A stretch of DNA of 64,000 bases from Natrinema salifodinae (lineage in GTDB: Archaea; Halobacteriota; Halobacteria; Halobacteriales; Natrialbaceae), in NCBI RefSeq assembly GCF_900110455.1, contig NZ_FOIS01000003.1, positions 62,001-126,000 on the forward strand, written 5' to 3'. Below, piece after piece: positions 8,763 to 18,065 of the stretch (position 1 is its first letter; every line of letters starts with the position of its first letter). Both the position numbers and the translations under genes were made by a program. Under the pieces are notes generated by a model. It did not search any database, was not told the origin of the DNA, and was given only the letters and a program-made list of their open reading frames with translations.

Positions 8763-8853
8763 TTACCAATTGCCACTAACTTAACGGTGTGGTATCTATG
8801 CCCACCTTTATTAACAATTGCTACGAATGACCGAATGGATCTAACAATGGTAA
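8763..8853. promoter_or_regulatory. Cluster of related sites in the divergent oxidase/SDR promoter region
   Basis: Three related sequences lie in this AT-rich intergenic stretch: TTACCAATTGCCAC at 8763-8776, TTAACAATTGCTAC at 8811-8824 and CTAACAATGGTAA at 8841-8853. The first two match at 11 of 14 positions and are 48 bases apart. The third is nearly the reverse complement of the site at 5196-5208. They probably include promoter elements and a shared operator for the genes reading in both directions. Confidence 0.4.
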
Positions 8854-8896
8854 TGAAACAACTCCGGATCGGAGTCGCAGTCACGGGTGATCGCGC

Positions 8897-9673
8897 GTGA
8901 ATACCGAGCAGTTCAGCGTCGACGGCGACGTCGCCATCGTGACGGGCTCGTCGAGCGGGATCGGGAAATCGATCGCCGAGCGGTTCGCCGCGGACGGCGT
9001 CGACGTCGTCGTTTGCTCGCGCGAGCAGGGGAACGTCGATCCGGTCGCCGAGGGTATCAACGAGAGCGAGCGGCCCGGTCGGGCGCTCGCGGTCGAGTGC
9101 GACGTCACCGACCGGGACGCCGTCGAGGCGCTCGTCGAGGCCACCGTCGAGGAGTTCGGCGGGATCGACGTGCTGGTCAACAACGCCGGGGCCTCCTTCA
9201 TGGCCGACTTCGACGACGTCTCGCCGAACGGCTGGACGACGATCATGGACATCAACGTCAACGGCACCTACCACTGCACCCACGCCGCCGCGGCGCACTT
9301 GAAGGACGGCGGGGGGGCGGTGATCAACCTGGCCAGCGTCGCCGGCCAGCGCGGCTCGCCGCTGATGAGCCCCTACGGCGCGGCCAAGGCCGCCGTCATC
9401 AACTTCACGACGACGCTCTCCTACGAGTGGGCCGACGACGGCGTCCGCGTCAACTGCATCGCCCCCGGCTTCGTCGCGACGCCAGGCGTCGAGAGCCAGA
9501 TGGGCGTTTCCGCGGACACAATCGACCGCGAGGAGGTCGCCCGCCGGATCGGCACCGTCGAGGAAATCGCGGACGTGACGCAGTTCCTCGCCAGCCCCGC
9601 CTCCTCGTACGTGGTCGGCGAGACGATCACGGTCCAGGGCGTCCCGCAGATCAGCGAAGAGCGCGACGTGTGA
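8897..9673 (+). CDS. Short-chain dehydrogenase/reductase (3-oxoacyl reductase / glucose dehydrogenase type)
   Basis: A 258-residue classical SDR: cofactor loop AIVTGSSSGIGKSIA, VLVNNAGASF, a catalytic Ser-Tyr-Lys set (NLASV, then YGAAKAAV) and the C-terminal VARRIGTVEEIADVTQFLASPAS. VVGETITVQGV is the usual end motif. It should be NAD(P)-dependent and cytosolic. The GTG at 8897 is the best start: the frame opens there and MNTEQFSVDGDVAIVTG has the right spacing to the cofactor loop. It is transcribed away from the hydroxy-acid oxidase across a shared promoter region. The substrate cannot be told from sequence. Confidence 0.9.
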   Translation: MNTEQFSVDGDVAIVTGSSSGIGKSIAERFAADGVDVVVCSREQGNVDPVAEGINESERPGRALAVECDVTDRDAVEALVEATVEEFGGIDVLVNNAGASFMADFDDVSPNGWTTIMDINVNGTYHCTHAAAAHLKDGGGAVINLASVAGQRGSPLMSPYGAAKAAVINFTTTLSYEWADDGVRVNCIAPGFVATPGVESQMGVSADTIDREEVARRIGTVEEIADVTQFLASPASSYVVGETITVQGVPQISEERDV

Positions 9674-9776
9674 GCGGTCGGCCGTCGCGAACGCCGACGA
9701 CGGTCGAAAACAACGCCTGGTCCGTCGCCGCCGGTTCCCATACACCCAAAAGGACGCCCGCCAACTATGAGTGATG

Positions 9777-10778
9777 ATGACTGACAGAGATGTCCACCTC
9801 CCGGTAGCCGCTCAGCCGACCGTCGACTCGATCGTCGACTACACGCGGCGGGCGGAGGCCGGCGGCTACGACTGCGCCTGGCTCCCCGAGACGTGGGGTC
9901 GGGACGCCGTCACCGTGCTGACGGCGATGGCCGAGCGCACCGACTCGATCGATATCGGGTCGAGCATCCTCAACGCCTACTCGCGGTCGCCGGCGCTGCT
10001 GGGCCAGACGGCGGCAACGCTCCAGGAGGTCTCCGAAGGCCGGTTCCGGCTCGGACTCGGCCCGAGCGGTCCCGTCGTGATCGAGAACTGGCACGGGATG
10101 GAGTACGGCAACCCGCTCAAGCGGACCCGCGAGACCGTCGAGATCGTCCGGCGGGTGCTCGCGGGTGAGCCCGTCGAGTACGACGGCGACTACTTCGATC
10201 TCTCGGGCTTTCGCCTGCGCTGCGAGCCGCCCGAGTCGACCCCGCCGATCGAGGTCACGGGCATGGGGCCCAAAGCGGTCGAACTCGCGGGCCGGTTCGC
10301 CGACGGCTGGCACGGCATCATGCTCACCCCCGAGGGGATGGAAGACCGCATCGCAGACATCGAACGCGGCGCCGAGTTGGGCGACCGCGACCCCGACGAT
10401 GTGCAGGTCACCGCCGGCGTCACCTGCTGTGCCTTGGACGACCGCGAGCGGGCCCGCGAACTCGCCCGCCAGCACGTCGCCTTCTACGTCGGCGGGATGG
10501 GCACCTTCTACCGCGACGCCTTGGTCCGCCAGGGCTACGACGAGGCCGCCGAGATCCACGACGCCTGGCAAGCGGGCGACCGCGAGCGCGCCCTCGAGTT
10601 GCTGGACGACGACATCCTCGACGACCTCTGTGCTGCGGGCGACCCCGAAACCGCCCGCGAGCGCGTCGAGCGCTACGAGGCGGTCGACGGGATCGACGCC
10701 GTCGCGGTGAGCTTCCCGCGGGGCGCCGACGAGGACGAGATCCGGGCGACGATGGACGCGGTGGCGCCCGACGCCTGA
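9777..10778 (+). CDS. LLM-class F420-dependent oxidoreductase
   Basis: This 333-residue protein has the bacterial-luciferase-like barrel: YDCAWLPETWGRDAVTVLTAMAERT, DIGSSILNAYSRSPALLGQTAATL, then FRLGLGPSGPVVIENWHGMEYGNPL and VEVTGMGPKAVELAGRFADGWHG. These are typical of coenzyme F420-dependent enzymes related to mer. It belongs to a haloarchaeal subfamily with no fixed substrate. Starts at 9771 (GTG), 9774 and 9777 are all in frame; the last gives MTDRDVHLPVAAQ and was chosen. It is about 100 bases downstream of the SDR on the same strand, possibly with its own promoter. Confidence 0.85.
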   Translation: MTDRDVHLPVAAQPTVDSIVDYTRRAEAGGYDCAWLPETWGRDAVTVLTAMAERTDSIDIGSSILNAYSRSPALLGQTAATLQEVSEGRFRLGLGPSGPVVIENWHGMEYGNPLKRTRETVEIVRRVLAGEPVEYDGDYFDLSGFRLRCEPPESTPPIEVTGMGPKAVELAGRFADGWHGIMLTPEGMEDRIADIERGAELGDRDPDDVQVTAGVTCCALDDRERARELARQHVAFYVGGMGTFYRDALVRQGYDEAAEIHDAWQAGDRERALELLDDDILDDLCAAGDPETARERVERYEAVDGIDAVAVSFPRGADEDEIRATMDAVAPDA

Positions 10779-10868
10779 CCGCGACCGGATCCGGAAATCG
10801 GGGCCGTTTCCGAACCGAGTTCGCGGGCCTTCGATAGCTACAAGCGTCGCATCGTCCCAGTTCGGGGT

Positions 10869-11876
10869 ATGCCCGGCAAGGTGAGTCCGGACGATCTGCT
10901 CGCGCACGTGTTCGATCGGACGGGGGCCGCCGCGAACGACGAGACGGTGCTCCAGGGACCCGCGGACGGCGAGGACGCCGCCGCGATCGCCTGGCCCGAC
11001 GGCGAGGGGACGCTCGTCGTCAGCTCCGATCCGATCTCGCTGGCCGCCTCGCGGGTCGGGACCCTCGGCGTGGCCGTCGCCTGCAACGACGTCGCCGTCT
11101 CCGGGGCCGACCCGCGCTGGCTGACGGCCGTCGTCTTGCTTCCGAGCGGGAGCGACGAGGGGATCCTCGATCAGATCTCGACGGATCTGGATGCGGCCGC
11201 CCGCGAGGTCGACGCGTCGATCGTCGGCGGCCACTCGGAGTACGTCGACCAACTCGAGCGGCCGCTGGTCTCCCTGACCGCGATGGGCGCGACCGAGCGG
11301 TTCGTCCCGACCGGCGGCGCGGAACCAGGCGACCGAGTCCTGCTCACCAAGGCCGCGGGCGTCGAGGGGACGGCCATCCTGGCGGCCGACTTCGGCGACG
11401 ACCTCGACGTCGACGCCGAGATCCGTGAGCGCGCCGAGGGATTTCTCGACGAGATCAGCGTGGTGCCGGACGCCCGCGCAGCCCGCGAGTACGCGACCGC
11501 GATGCACGATCCCACGGAGGGCGGCGTCGCGGCCGGACTCCTCGAAATCGCCCGCGCCTCGGACGTCCGAGTGGAGGTCGGCCGCGACGCCGTGCCGATC
11601 CGCGAGGAAACCGCGGCGCTGTGCGAGGCGGCCGACGTCGATCCGCTCCGGATCTTCGGCTCGGGTGGGCTGCTCGCGACGGTCCCTGAAGACGCAGCGG
11701 ACGACTGCCTCGCGGCGCTCGAGGACGCGAACATCGAGGCCGCCGAAATCGGCACCGTTCAGTCCCTCGACGGGGACGGGGACGAACCCGAACTCGTCCT
11801 CGGCGGGGAGTCGATCACCGAACCGATCGAGGACGACCTCTATCCGCTGTGGGAAGCGGCCGACGCGGACGACTGA
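10869..11876 (+). CDS. AIR synthase-related (PurM/HypE fold) protein
   Basis: A 335-residue protein with the PurM/HypE two-domain fold: VLQGPADGEDAAAIAW (start of ATP-binding domain), VVSSDPISLAASRVGTLGVAVACNDVAVSGADPRWL, DASIVGGHSEYVDQL, GDRVLLTKAAGVEGTAILA, then MHDPTEGGVAAGLLEIARAS and LRIFGSGGLLATVP. HypE proteins end in a C-terminal cysteine for carbamoyl transfer; this one ends in ADADD without it, and no other Hyp genes are nearby. It is an AIR-synthase-like ATP-binding protein of unknown reaction. Its last 37 bases overlap the convergent K+ channel gene. Confidence 0.85.
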   Translation: MPGKVSPDDLLAHVFDRTGAAANDETVLQGPADGEDAAAIAWPDGEGTLVVSSDPISLAASRVGTLGVAVACNDVAVSGADPRWLTAVVLLPSGSDEGILDQISTDLDAAAREVDASIVGGHSEYVDQLERPLVSLTAMGATERFVPTGGAEPGDRVLLTKAAGVEGTAILAADFGDDLDVDAEIRERAEGFLDEISVVPDARAAREYATAMHDPTEGGVAAGLLEIARASDVRVEVGRDAVPIREETAALCEAADVDPLRIFGSGGLLATVPEDAADDCLAALEDANIEAAEIGTVQSLDGDGDEPELVLGGESITEPIEDDLYPLWEAADADD

Positions 11877-13045
11877 TTCGCGGGGTCGCGGTCACCCACC
11901 AGCGCGCCGACCGTCGCGTCGACCAAGACGGCCTCCGGATCGACGACGACGACGTCCGCCCCCTCTTGCTCGAGCGATTCGTCGGATTCGGACTCTGACC
12001 CACCGCCGGCGACCGTCGAGTCGCTCCCCGCGACGGTGACGATTCGGGCGTCGGTGAGCGACCGCGCCGCGGTGATCGCTGCGGCGGCGTCGAATCCCTC
12101 GGTTCCGACGAGAACCGCGTCGCAGGTCTCGATGCCGGCCCGCTCGAGGGTTTGTTCGGCGGTGGGCTCGCCGACGACGGCGGTGACGCCGTCGGGGAGT
12201 CGCACGGGATCGTCCTCGCCCATCACGACGACGACGACCGACGCCCGCTTCGAGAGCGCCGCGACGACGTGAGCAATCGTCTCGTCGAAACCGAGCGCGA
12301 CGATCCGAATCCCGCGTTCGAATTCCGACTCGACCGCCTCGGCGTCGCGTCCCAGATGCGCGGTCGTCCGTTCCCCGGTCCGTTCGAGGTGCGTCTCGAG
12401 CGCGGGGCCGACCAGGCTGCCGAGGGTCGCGGCGATGGTTGCCGGACCGAGGACGACCAGCGAGACGGCGAACAGTCGCGCCGTCTCGGTGGTCGCGTGG
12501 ACGTCGCCGTAGCCGACCGTGCTCGCGGTCACGACGGTGAAGTAGACCGCGTCGACGACGGACTCGACGCCGTCGAAGCCGCTCCTGAGCGCGTAGGCCC
12601 CCGCCGTCCCGTAGCAGAACACGCCGACGATAGCCAGGAGCGCGCCGATCTGGGTCGCGTCGAGAGAACTCGACCGAGTGAACCGCTCGCTCGTGGCCAC
12701 GAGAACGAGGAGGCCGCCGAGCGAGAGGACGACGAGCGGAACCGACAGCGTCCGGAACTGAACGATGCCGTGGGCCGCGGCGAGGGTGACCAGGCCCACG
12801 GCGGTGACGTAAGCCAGGCGGTAGCCTCGGCGCATTCCCCACGCGGTGACGAGCAGGGCGAAGCCGACGACCGTCCCGCTGAACTCCGCCGCCGCCTGGA
12901 GGTCCCCGAGCAGGCCACCGGGGTCGAGGACCGGCTGCGTGAGGATGGCACCGACGCCGGTTGCGATCGACGCGAGCGCAATCGCGGCGACGATCCAGAC
13001 CGCGACCCGACCGCCCGGTCGACGCGGGTGAAGCGAGTCGAGCAT
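11840..13045 (-). CDS. Potassium channel with a TrkA-N/RCK-like domain
   Basis: A 401-residue membrane protein. Six hydrophobic segments lie in the first 215 residues (for example WIVAAIALASIATGVGAIL and SVPLVVLSLGGLLVLVA). The pore FTVVTASTVGYGDVHATTE, with the K+ selectivity filter TVGYGD, falls near residue 180. A cytoplasmic RCK-like domain follows from about residue 245 (IRIVALGFDETIAHVV). Its dinucleotide loop reads ALGFDET instead of GxGxxG, so nucleotide binding may be weak or lost. A Ser/Glu-rich linker interrupts the last part. The gene overlaps the AIR-synthase-like gene tail to tail. Confidence 0.88.
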   Translation of the reverse strand: MLDSLHPRRPGGRVAVWIVAAIALASIATGVGAILTQPVLDPGGLLGDLQAAAEFSGTVVGFALLVTAWGMRRGYRLAYVTAVGLVTLAAAHGIVQFRTLSVPLVVLSLGGLLVLVATSERFTRSSSLDATQIGALLAIVGVFCYGTAGAYALRSGFDGVESVVDAVYFTVVTASTVGYGDVHATTETARLFAVSLVVLGPATIAATLGSLVGPALETHLERTGERTTAHLGRDAEAVESEFERGIRIVALGFDETIAHVVAALSKRASVVVVVMGEDDPVRLPDGVTAVVGEPTAEQTLERAGIETCDAVLVGTEGFDAAAAITAARSLTDARIVTVAGSDSTVAGGGSESESDESLEQEGADVVVVDPEAVLVDATVGALVGDRDPANQSSASAASHSG

Positions 13046-13179
13046 ACCGGCCCCTCACCGCCGTCGTCGGTAAATCCCCACCCTCACGCCGGAACTCTCG
13101 GCTCCCGCAGACGGACCCCAGAGGGGCTGCGCGAATTCGCTTGCCCGGGGCTTATTGACGCCGCATGCGTCGTGGACAC

Positions 13180-13377
13180 ATGGCGAAAATCGCGTACGAG
13201 GCGCCCGACGGAGTCGCCGAGGAAGCGGTCGACGCCGACAATATCACGGATTCGGGTAAGGTTCAGGGCCTCCGGATCAAGCTCGAGGACGAGAGTTACA
13301 TTCACCTTCCCTACACCCGGGTGTACTGGGTCCGAATGAGCAAAGACGAGGGGAAGGTGAGCTACTCGTCGGTATAG
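13180..13377 (+). CDS. Small conserved haloarchaeal protein of unknown function
   Basis: A 65-residue protein starting MAKIAYEAPDGVAEE, with alternating hydrophobic and charged residues and no cysteines, signal peptide or membrane segment. Two strand-like stretches, GLRIKLEDESYIHLPYTRVYWV and GKVSYSSV, suggest a small beta fold. An in-frame ATG five codons earlier is possible. The one at 13180 gives the more natural N-terminus and lies at an expected distance from the upstream AT-rich stretch. I do not recognise a function. Confidence 0.7.
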   Translation: MAKIAYEAPDGVAEEAVDADNITDSGKVQGLRIKLEDESYIHLPYTRVYWVRMSKDEGKVSYSSV

Positions 13378-13511
13378 GAGCCGCGTCGGCCCCGACTCGA
13401 GACGAGCCGACGATGCCGTCGGTGTCGGACTCACGACGGGAGCGGAATAGTGTGAGAATTAAGCCAATAGATAGAAGGGTTTCCCCGACGCTTTCGGGAA
13501 TACGTTGTAGA

Positions 13512-15506
13512 ATGGATTCGACGTCCGAGACCACCGCGGCGCTTCACCGACGCGTTCGTCAGCAGGAAGTCGTGGCTAAACTCGGACAGCAGGCGCTCGA
13601 AATCGACGATCTCGATCGGTTACTGCACGAGGCTTCGGTCGCCGTCACGGAGACGCTCGACAACGAGTACGCGGAGGTACTCGAACTGCTTCCCGACGGA
13701 GAGGAACTCCTGCTCAGGGAGGGGCGCGGCTGGCGCGACGGCCTGGTCGGGTCGGCGACGATACCCGCAACCGAGGGCACGCAGGCAGGATACACGCTCT
13801 TTACCGAGCGGCCGCTCATCGTCGATGATCTCCCGAACGAGGAACGGCTTTCCGAACCGACGTTACTCGCCGACCACGACGTCAAAAGCGGCATCAGCGT
13901 CGTTATCGGGTCGGTCGAGAACCCGTGGGGCGTCCTGGGAACGTACGCGACGGAGGAACGCGAGTTCACGGATCACGACGTGAACTTCGTCCAGAGCGTC
14001 GCAAACATCCTCGCGACGGCGCTCGAGAACGAGCGGGCGCAGCGCGAACTCGAGGAGATTTACGGTCGTATCTCGGACGCGTTCTTCGCGCTCGACGAGG
14101 AGTGGCAGTTCACCTATCTCAACGACCGCGCACACGAGTTGATCAACCCCGAGGGGCAAGACATCGTCGGGAAGACGGTGTGGAACGAGTTTCCCGCGGC
14201 GGTCCGGAAGCAGTTCAAAGCCAAGTACGAACGCGCGATGTACGAACAGGAGACCGTCTCGTTCGAGGAGTACTACCCCGAGCCCCTCGACAGATGGTTC
14301 GACGTCCGAGCCTATCCCTCGGAGACGGGACTGTCGGTGTACTTCCGGGACGTCACCGAGCGCAAGGAGCGCGATCAGGAACGCGAACTGTTCCGAACCC
14401 TCCTCGATTACTCCAACGACGTCGTGTTAGTCATCGAACCGGAGACGGGACAGATCCTCGACGCGAACGAGACGGCTTGCCGTCGCCTCGGCTACGCTCA
14501 GGACGAACTGCTCGAGCTAACGGTCCTCGACATGGAACGGCGGTTCGACGATATCGAGGAGTGGCGGTCCCACGTCGAAGACGTGAAAGCCGAGGACGCG
14601 GTGACGGTCATCGGCGAACACGAGCGAAAGGACGGAACTACGTACCCGGCGGAAGTCAACATCGCCCACGTCGAACTGGATCGCGCGTACATGATCGGGG
14701 TCGCCCGCGACATCACCGAGCGCCAGGAGCGCGAACGGCAACTGGAAGAGTCGAACAAGCGGCTCGAACAGTTCGCCTACGCGGCCTCTCACGATCTGCA
14801 GGAACCGCTGCGGATGGTCTCGAGTTACCTGCAACTGATCGAAAGCCGGTACGCCGACGCGCTCGACGACGACGGCAAGGAGTTCATCGAGTACGCCGTC
14901 GACGGCGCCGAGCGGATGAAAGCCATGATCGACGGGCTGCTCGCGTACTCCCGCGTCGAAACGCAAGGCGACCCCTTCGAGCCGGTCGACCTCGACGAGG
15001 TCGTCGACGACGTGCTCGAGGATCTGCGACTCCAGATCGAGGAAAGCGACGCCGAAATCACCGTCGACGACCTCCCCCGGGTCGAGGGCGACCCCAGCCA
15101 GCTTCGCCAGGTGTTCCAGAACCTCCTCTCGAACGCGATCGCGTACAGCGGCGACGAACCGCCCCGCGTTCACATCACGGCCCAACGGGGCGCGGATCGC
15201 GGCGACCGCAGTGCGCGCAGTGAGGTCGGCGAGGGCGGCGCGGCCGGAGAGCAGTGGACGATTTCGGTTCGCGACGAGGGAATCGGGATCGACCCCGAGG
15301 ACAAGGATCGCGTGTTCGAGGTGTTTCAGCGCCTCCACGGCCGCGAGGAGTGTTCGGGGACCGGCATCGGGCTCGCGCTCTGCCAGCGGATCGTCGAGCG
15401 CCACGGCGGCGAGATCCGTGTCGACGCCGAACCGGGCGAGGGATCGACGTTCTCGTTCACGCTACCCGCGATCGGGAACCACGACTCGAAGAGCCGCGAA
15501 CGGTGA
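13512..15506 (+). CDS. GAF-PAS-PAS sensor histidine kinase
   Basis: A 664-residue soluble histidine kinase without membrane segments. Order: a GAF domain (about residues 15-180), PAS 1 (about 185-300, IYGRISDAFFALDEEWQFTYLN), PAS 2 (about 305-410, LLDYSNDVVLVIEPETGQILDAN), HisKA with the phosphoacceptor His427 in AASHDLQEPLRM, and a C-terminal HATPase (FQNLLSNAIAYSGDEPP, DEGIGIDPEDKDRVFEVFQR, GTGIGLALCQRIVERHGG). The subfamily resembles bacteriophytochrome-like and LytS-like kinases of haloarchaea. A start 33 codons upstream exists, but that extension is basic and unlike the family. No response regulator lies beside it. Confidence 0.9.
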   Translation: MDSTSETTAALHRRVRQQEVVAKLGQQALEIDDLDRLLHEASVAVTETLDNEYAEVLELLPDGEELLLREGRGWRDGLVGSATIPATEGTQAGYTLFTERPLIVDDLPNEERLSEPTLLADHDVKSGISVVIGSVENPWGVLGTYATEEREFTDHDVNFVQSVANILATALENERAQRELEEIYGRISDAFFALDEEWQFTYLNDRAHELINPEGQDIVGKTVWNEFPAAVRKQFKAKYERAMYEQETVSFEEYYPEPLDRWFDVRAYPSETGLSVYFRDVTERKERDQERELFRTLLDYSNDVVLVIEPETGQILDANETACRRLGYAQDELLELTVLDMERRFDDIEEWRSHVEDVKAEDAVTVIGEHERKDGTTYPAEVNIAHVELDRAYMIGVARDITERQERERQLEESNKRLEQFAYAASHDLQEPLRMVSSYLQLIESRYADALDDDGKEFIEYAVDGAERMKAMIDGLLAYSRVETQGDPFEPVDLDEVVDDVLEDLRLQIEESDAEITVDDLPRVEGDPSQLRQVFQNLLSNAIAYSGDEPPRVHITAQRGADRGDRSARSEVGEGGAAGEQWTISVRDEGIGIDPEDKDRVFEVFQRLHGREECSGTGIGLALCQRIVERHGGEIRVDAEPGEGSTFSFTLPAIGNHDSKSRER

Positions 15507-15507
15507 C

Positions 15508-16779
15508 TCACCGCTGCCCGTCGACCAGGAGCGTATTCAGCGCGTCCGGGACGAGGAGCACCTCGCTGCCGGGTTCGATCGCGTCCACAACGTCGGGTTC
15601 GGCGTCCAGTAGACACTCTTCGACGACTCCGGGTGCCTCGGTGTTCGTCACGTAGATCTCGTGCGCGCGGCGGACGCGGGTCACGACGAACGCGCGCTGG
15701 GCACCCGGTTCGTACCCGTTTCGCATCGACTTGTACAGCGAGTCGGCGTCCGACGCCTGGCGCAGGCGGCGATGGAACCGCCGCTCGCCGGCGCCCTCGC
15801 CCGCCCCCTCCGGCAGTTCGGCCGGCACGACGAGCCGACCGCCCTCCCGCAGCGGGTTCCGATCCCCGAGCGCGACGTAGGTCGCCCCGCGGGTCGCCTG
15901 GTACAGATTCGCGTCTTTAGGCGCGCCGACGCCGCAGACGACGGCGTCGAAGTCGCCGTCGATCGGGACCGAGAGCGCGTCGCGGGCGATTTCCGCGAGT
16001 TCGCGGACGACGCGGCGGCCGTCGCCGGCTCGGACGCCGAGCACGCCCGCAGGACCGTGGGTCAGGTTGAGCGAGAAGTCGAGCCCCGCGAGATCGCCCG
16101 CCTGGTCGATCGTCTCGCGGAACGGGTTGCCCTTGAGCCGTCCTAAGCGGACTCACTCGCGGGCGAGCATCGCAGGGCCGTGGGTGTATCGAATGAGCGA
16201 TTCGCTGCCGGCGCCGATGACGACGGTCTTCGCGCCGCCGCTGAAGCCCGCGTACTGGTGGGGTTCGACCACGCCCGTCGAGAGAACGACGTCGGCGCTC
16301 GCGATCGGCTCGCCAATCTCGACGGGAACGTCGTCCGCTTCCACCGTTCCGATCTCGACGACCGACTCCGGATCGTGGTTGACCGCCAGGCCGGCGTGCG
16401 GACCGAGCATCGACTCGATCTCGGCCTCGGTCATGGGCCGGTGGAGGCCGAGACCGATGAGGACCGTCACCCGATCGCGGTCGACACCGCAGTCCGCGAG
16501 TCGATCGAGCAGGACATCCAGCAGCACGTCGTCCGGTGCTTTGCGCGTGATATCCGTGACGACGATCACGACCTCGTCGTCCGGCTCGACGCGGTCCGCG
16601 ACCGGCGGTCCGAGCGGATCCGCAAGTGCGCGTTCGGCGGCCGACCGGACGTCGACGGGCTCGCCGCCTGGCGGCTCGGCGACCGTCACGTCGCAGTCGG
16701 GGAGCCGCACGTCGACGGTACCCGTTCCCAACGGGAGTTCCATGCGACCGATTCGACCGCGGACTGTGAAAAATGTCAC
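15508..16779 (-). pseudogene. LarA-like nickel-pincer lactate racemase gene with an in-frame TGA
   Basis: Two minus-strand frames in the same phase (16153-16779 and 15508-16152) together encode one full-length LarA/DUF2088 protein of about 423 codons. A single TGA at 16153-16155 separates them. Before it come IVVTDITRKAPDD, VEPHQYAGFSGGAKTVVIGAG (lysine that would bind the pincer cofactor) and SLIRYTHGPAMLARE; after it VRLGRLKGNPFRETIDQAGDL continues the family pattern without a gap. The codon is probably a mutated glycine GGA. Downstream sequence keeps coding character (GVGAPKDANLYQATRGATYVAL), so the change looks recent, or is a sequence error. LarA enzymes racemise lactate or related 2-hydroxy acids. 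Confidence 0.8.
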
Positions 16780-16916
16780 CGATTAGCTCGGTAGGCGCTG
16801 CCGGAACGGGGTGCGAGCGATGGTGGCGAGCGCTTTGGGCCGTCGACCGTGCTTACCAGCGGGAGATGACTGCAAGCATCGCTTTTACCCGAATTTAATG
16901 GTTATATCGGAAAGTA

Positions 16917-17579
16917 ATGACGACGGTCGTCGAACTGGAACTGCCCGCGGCCGACACCGCGCTGAGGAGGGTATTTGACCGCGTTCCGTCGTTTCACTGT
17001 CGAATGGAACAGGCGGCCGTGAGCGACTGCCCCGGCCTGTGGCTCGGCGGAGGCAATCGGTCGGAGATCGAAGCAGCTCTCGACGACGATCCGTCCGTCG
17101 ATGCGTACTCGCAGATCGATACCGCTCCCGACGAACGGTTGTACCGAATCGAGTTCGCGGACGAGGTCTGCGAGATCGGTGCCGTCCTCTTCGCGGAAGA
17201 CGGGACGATACTCGCCGCGTCAGCCGCCAGCGGAACGTGGTCGGTTCGAATGCGATTTCCGGATCACGAGCACGCCACCCGAACGTATCGCCGGCTCCTC
17301 GATCGGGATATCGACGTCGACGTCAGACGACTCCAAAAGGGACCGGAAGCGAACTCGAAGCGACACGGCCTCACGTCCGAACAGTACGAGACGATCGTTA
17401 CGGCGATCGAGCGCGGCTACTTCGAAATTCCCCGCCAAGTCTCGACGCAGGAACTGGCCGACGAGTTCGGTATCTCGAATCAATCGGTGTCGGAGCGTCT
17501 CCGCCGCGCGTCCGGGACGATTCTGTCGACGGAGTTGAACGTCGAAGACGGCCGGTCCAGTCTCGAAAATCGGGATTGA
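16917..17579 (+). CDS. HTH-10 family (bacterio-opsin-activator type) regulator
   Basis: A 220-residue regulator. The C-terminal HTH-10 domain is clear: LTSEQYETIVTAIERGYFEIPRQVSTQELADEFGISNQSVSERLRR (about residues 157-205). The N-terminal part (residues 1-140) resembles the GAF/PAS-like input half of bacterio-opsin-activator proteins and likely senses a ligand. The start at 16917 follows an AT-rich TATA-like stretch (tttaatggttatat) by about 20 bases, which suggests a leaderless mRNA. A HalOD1 gene follows 98 bases downstream on the same strand. The target genes are unknown. Confidence 0.85.
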   Translation: MTTVVELELPAADTALRRVFDRVPSFHCRMEQAAVSDCPGLWLGGGNRSEIEAALDDDPSVDAYSQIDTAPDERLYRIEFADEVCEIGAVLFAEDGTILAASAASGTWSVRMRFPDHEHATRTYRRLLDRDIDVDVRRLQKGPEANSKRHGLTSEQYETIVTAIERGYFEIPRQVSTQELADEFGISNQSVSERLRRASGTILSTELNVEDGRSSLENRD

Positions 17580-17677
17580 TAAGCGGCCAGCCCCCTCCGG
17601 CGATTCGCCTCTTAAAACCCCTGGCTGTCCGCGTGACAGGGTAAAATGTGGGACGCACGAACACACGTTCGAGAACG

Positions 17678-17968
17678 ATGCCTACGGATCACCAGGCTCA
17701 CTTCAACGGCGACGGAACGGTCGTGGTCGAATATTCCCCGGACGAGTCGACGCCGACGAGTATCGCCATCGTCCGAGCGATCGCTGCGATCGAGGACGTC
17801 GATCCGATCGACCTCGAGTGTACGTTACACGACTACGTGGAAGCGGAAGCACTCGATCGACTGACCGCTCACGACGGACTCGGCCGTCTCGGGGTCGACT
17901 TTTCGGTGTGCGGTTACCGCGTGCGAGTCGACAATTCGGACACGATCACGGTTTTCGAACCGGACTGA
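17678..17968 (+). CDS. HalOD1 output-domain protein
   Basis: A 96-residue single-domain protein. EYSPDESTPTSIAIVRAIAAIEDVDPIDLECTLHDYVEAEALDRL, followed by VDFSVCGYRVRVDNSDTITV, is the haloarchaeal output domain 1 pattern. This domain is often at the end of response regulators and also stands alone. I chose the ATG at 17678 over ATG 17646 or GTG 17648, which add a short basic extension. It follows the HTH-10 regulator, but the function of HalOD1 is not established. Confidence 0.82.
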   Translation: MPTDHQAHFNGDGTVVVEYSPDESTPTSIAIVRAIAAIEDVDPIDLECTLHDYVEAEALDRLTAHDGLGRLGVDFSVCGYRVRVDNSDTITVFEPD

Positions 17969-18065
17969 CGGGGAGTTCGCCGACGGCGACCGAGACGGGC
18001 GGGACAAAGCGAGACAGAGCGGGACGCGAGAACGGTGGCGGCTCGTCACTGCGCTCGGGCCTCGT

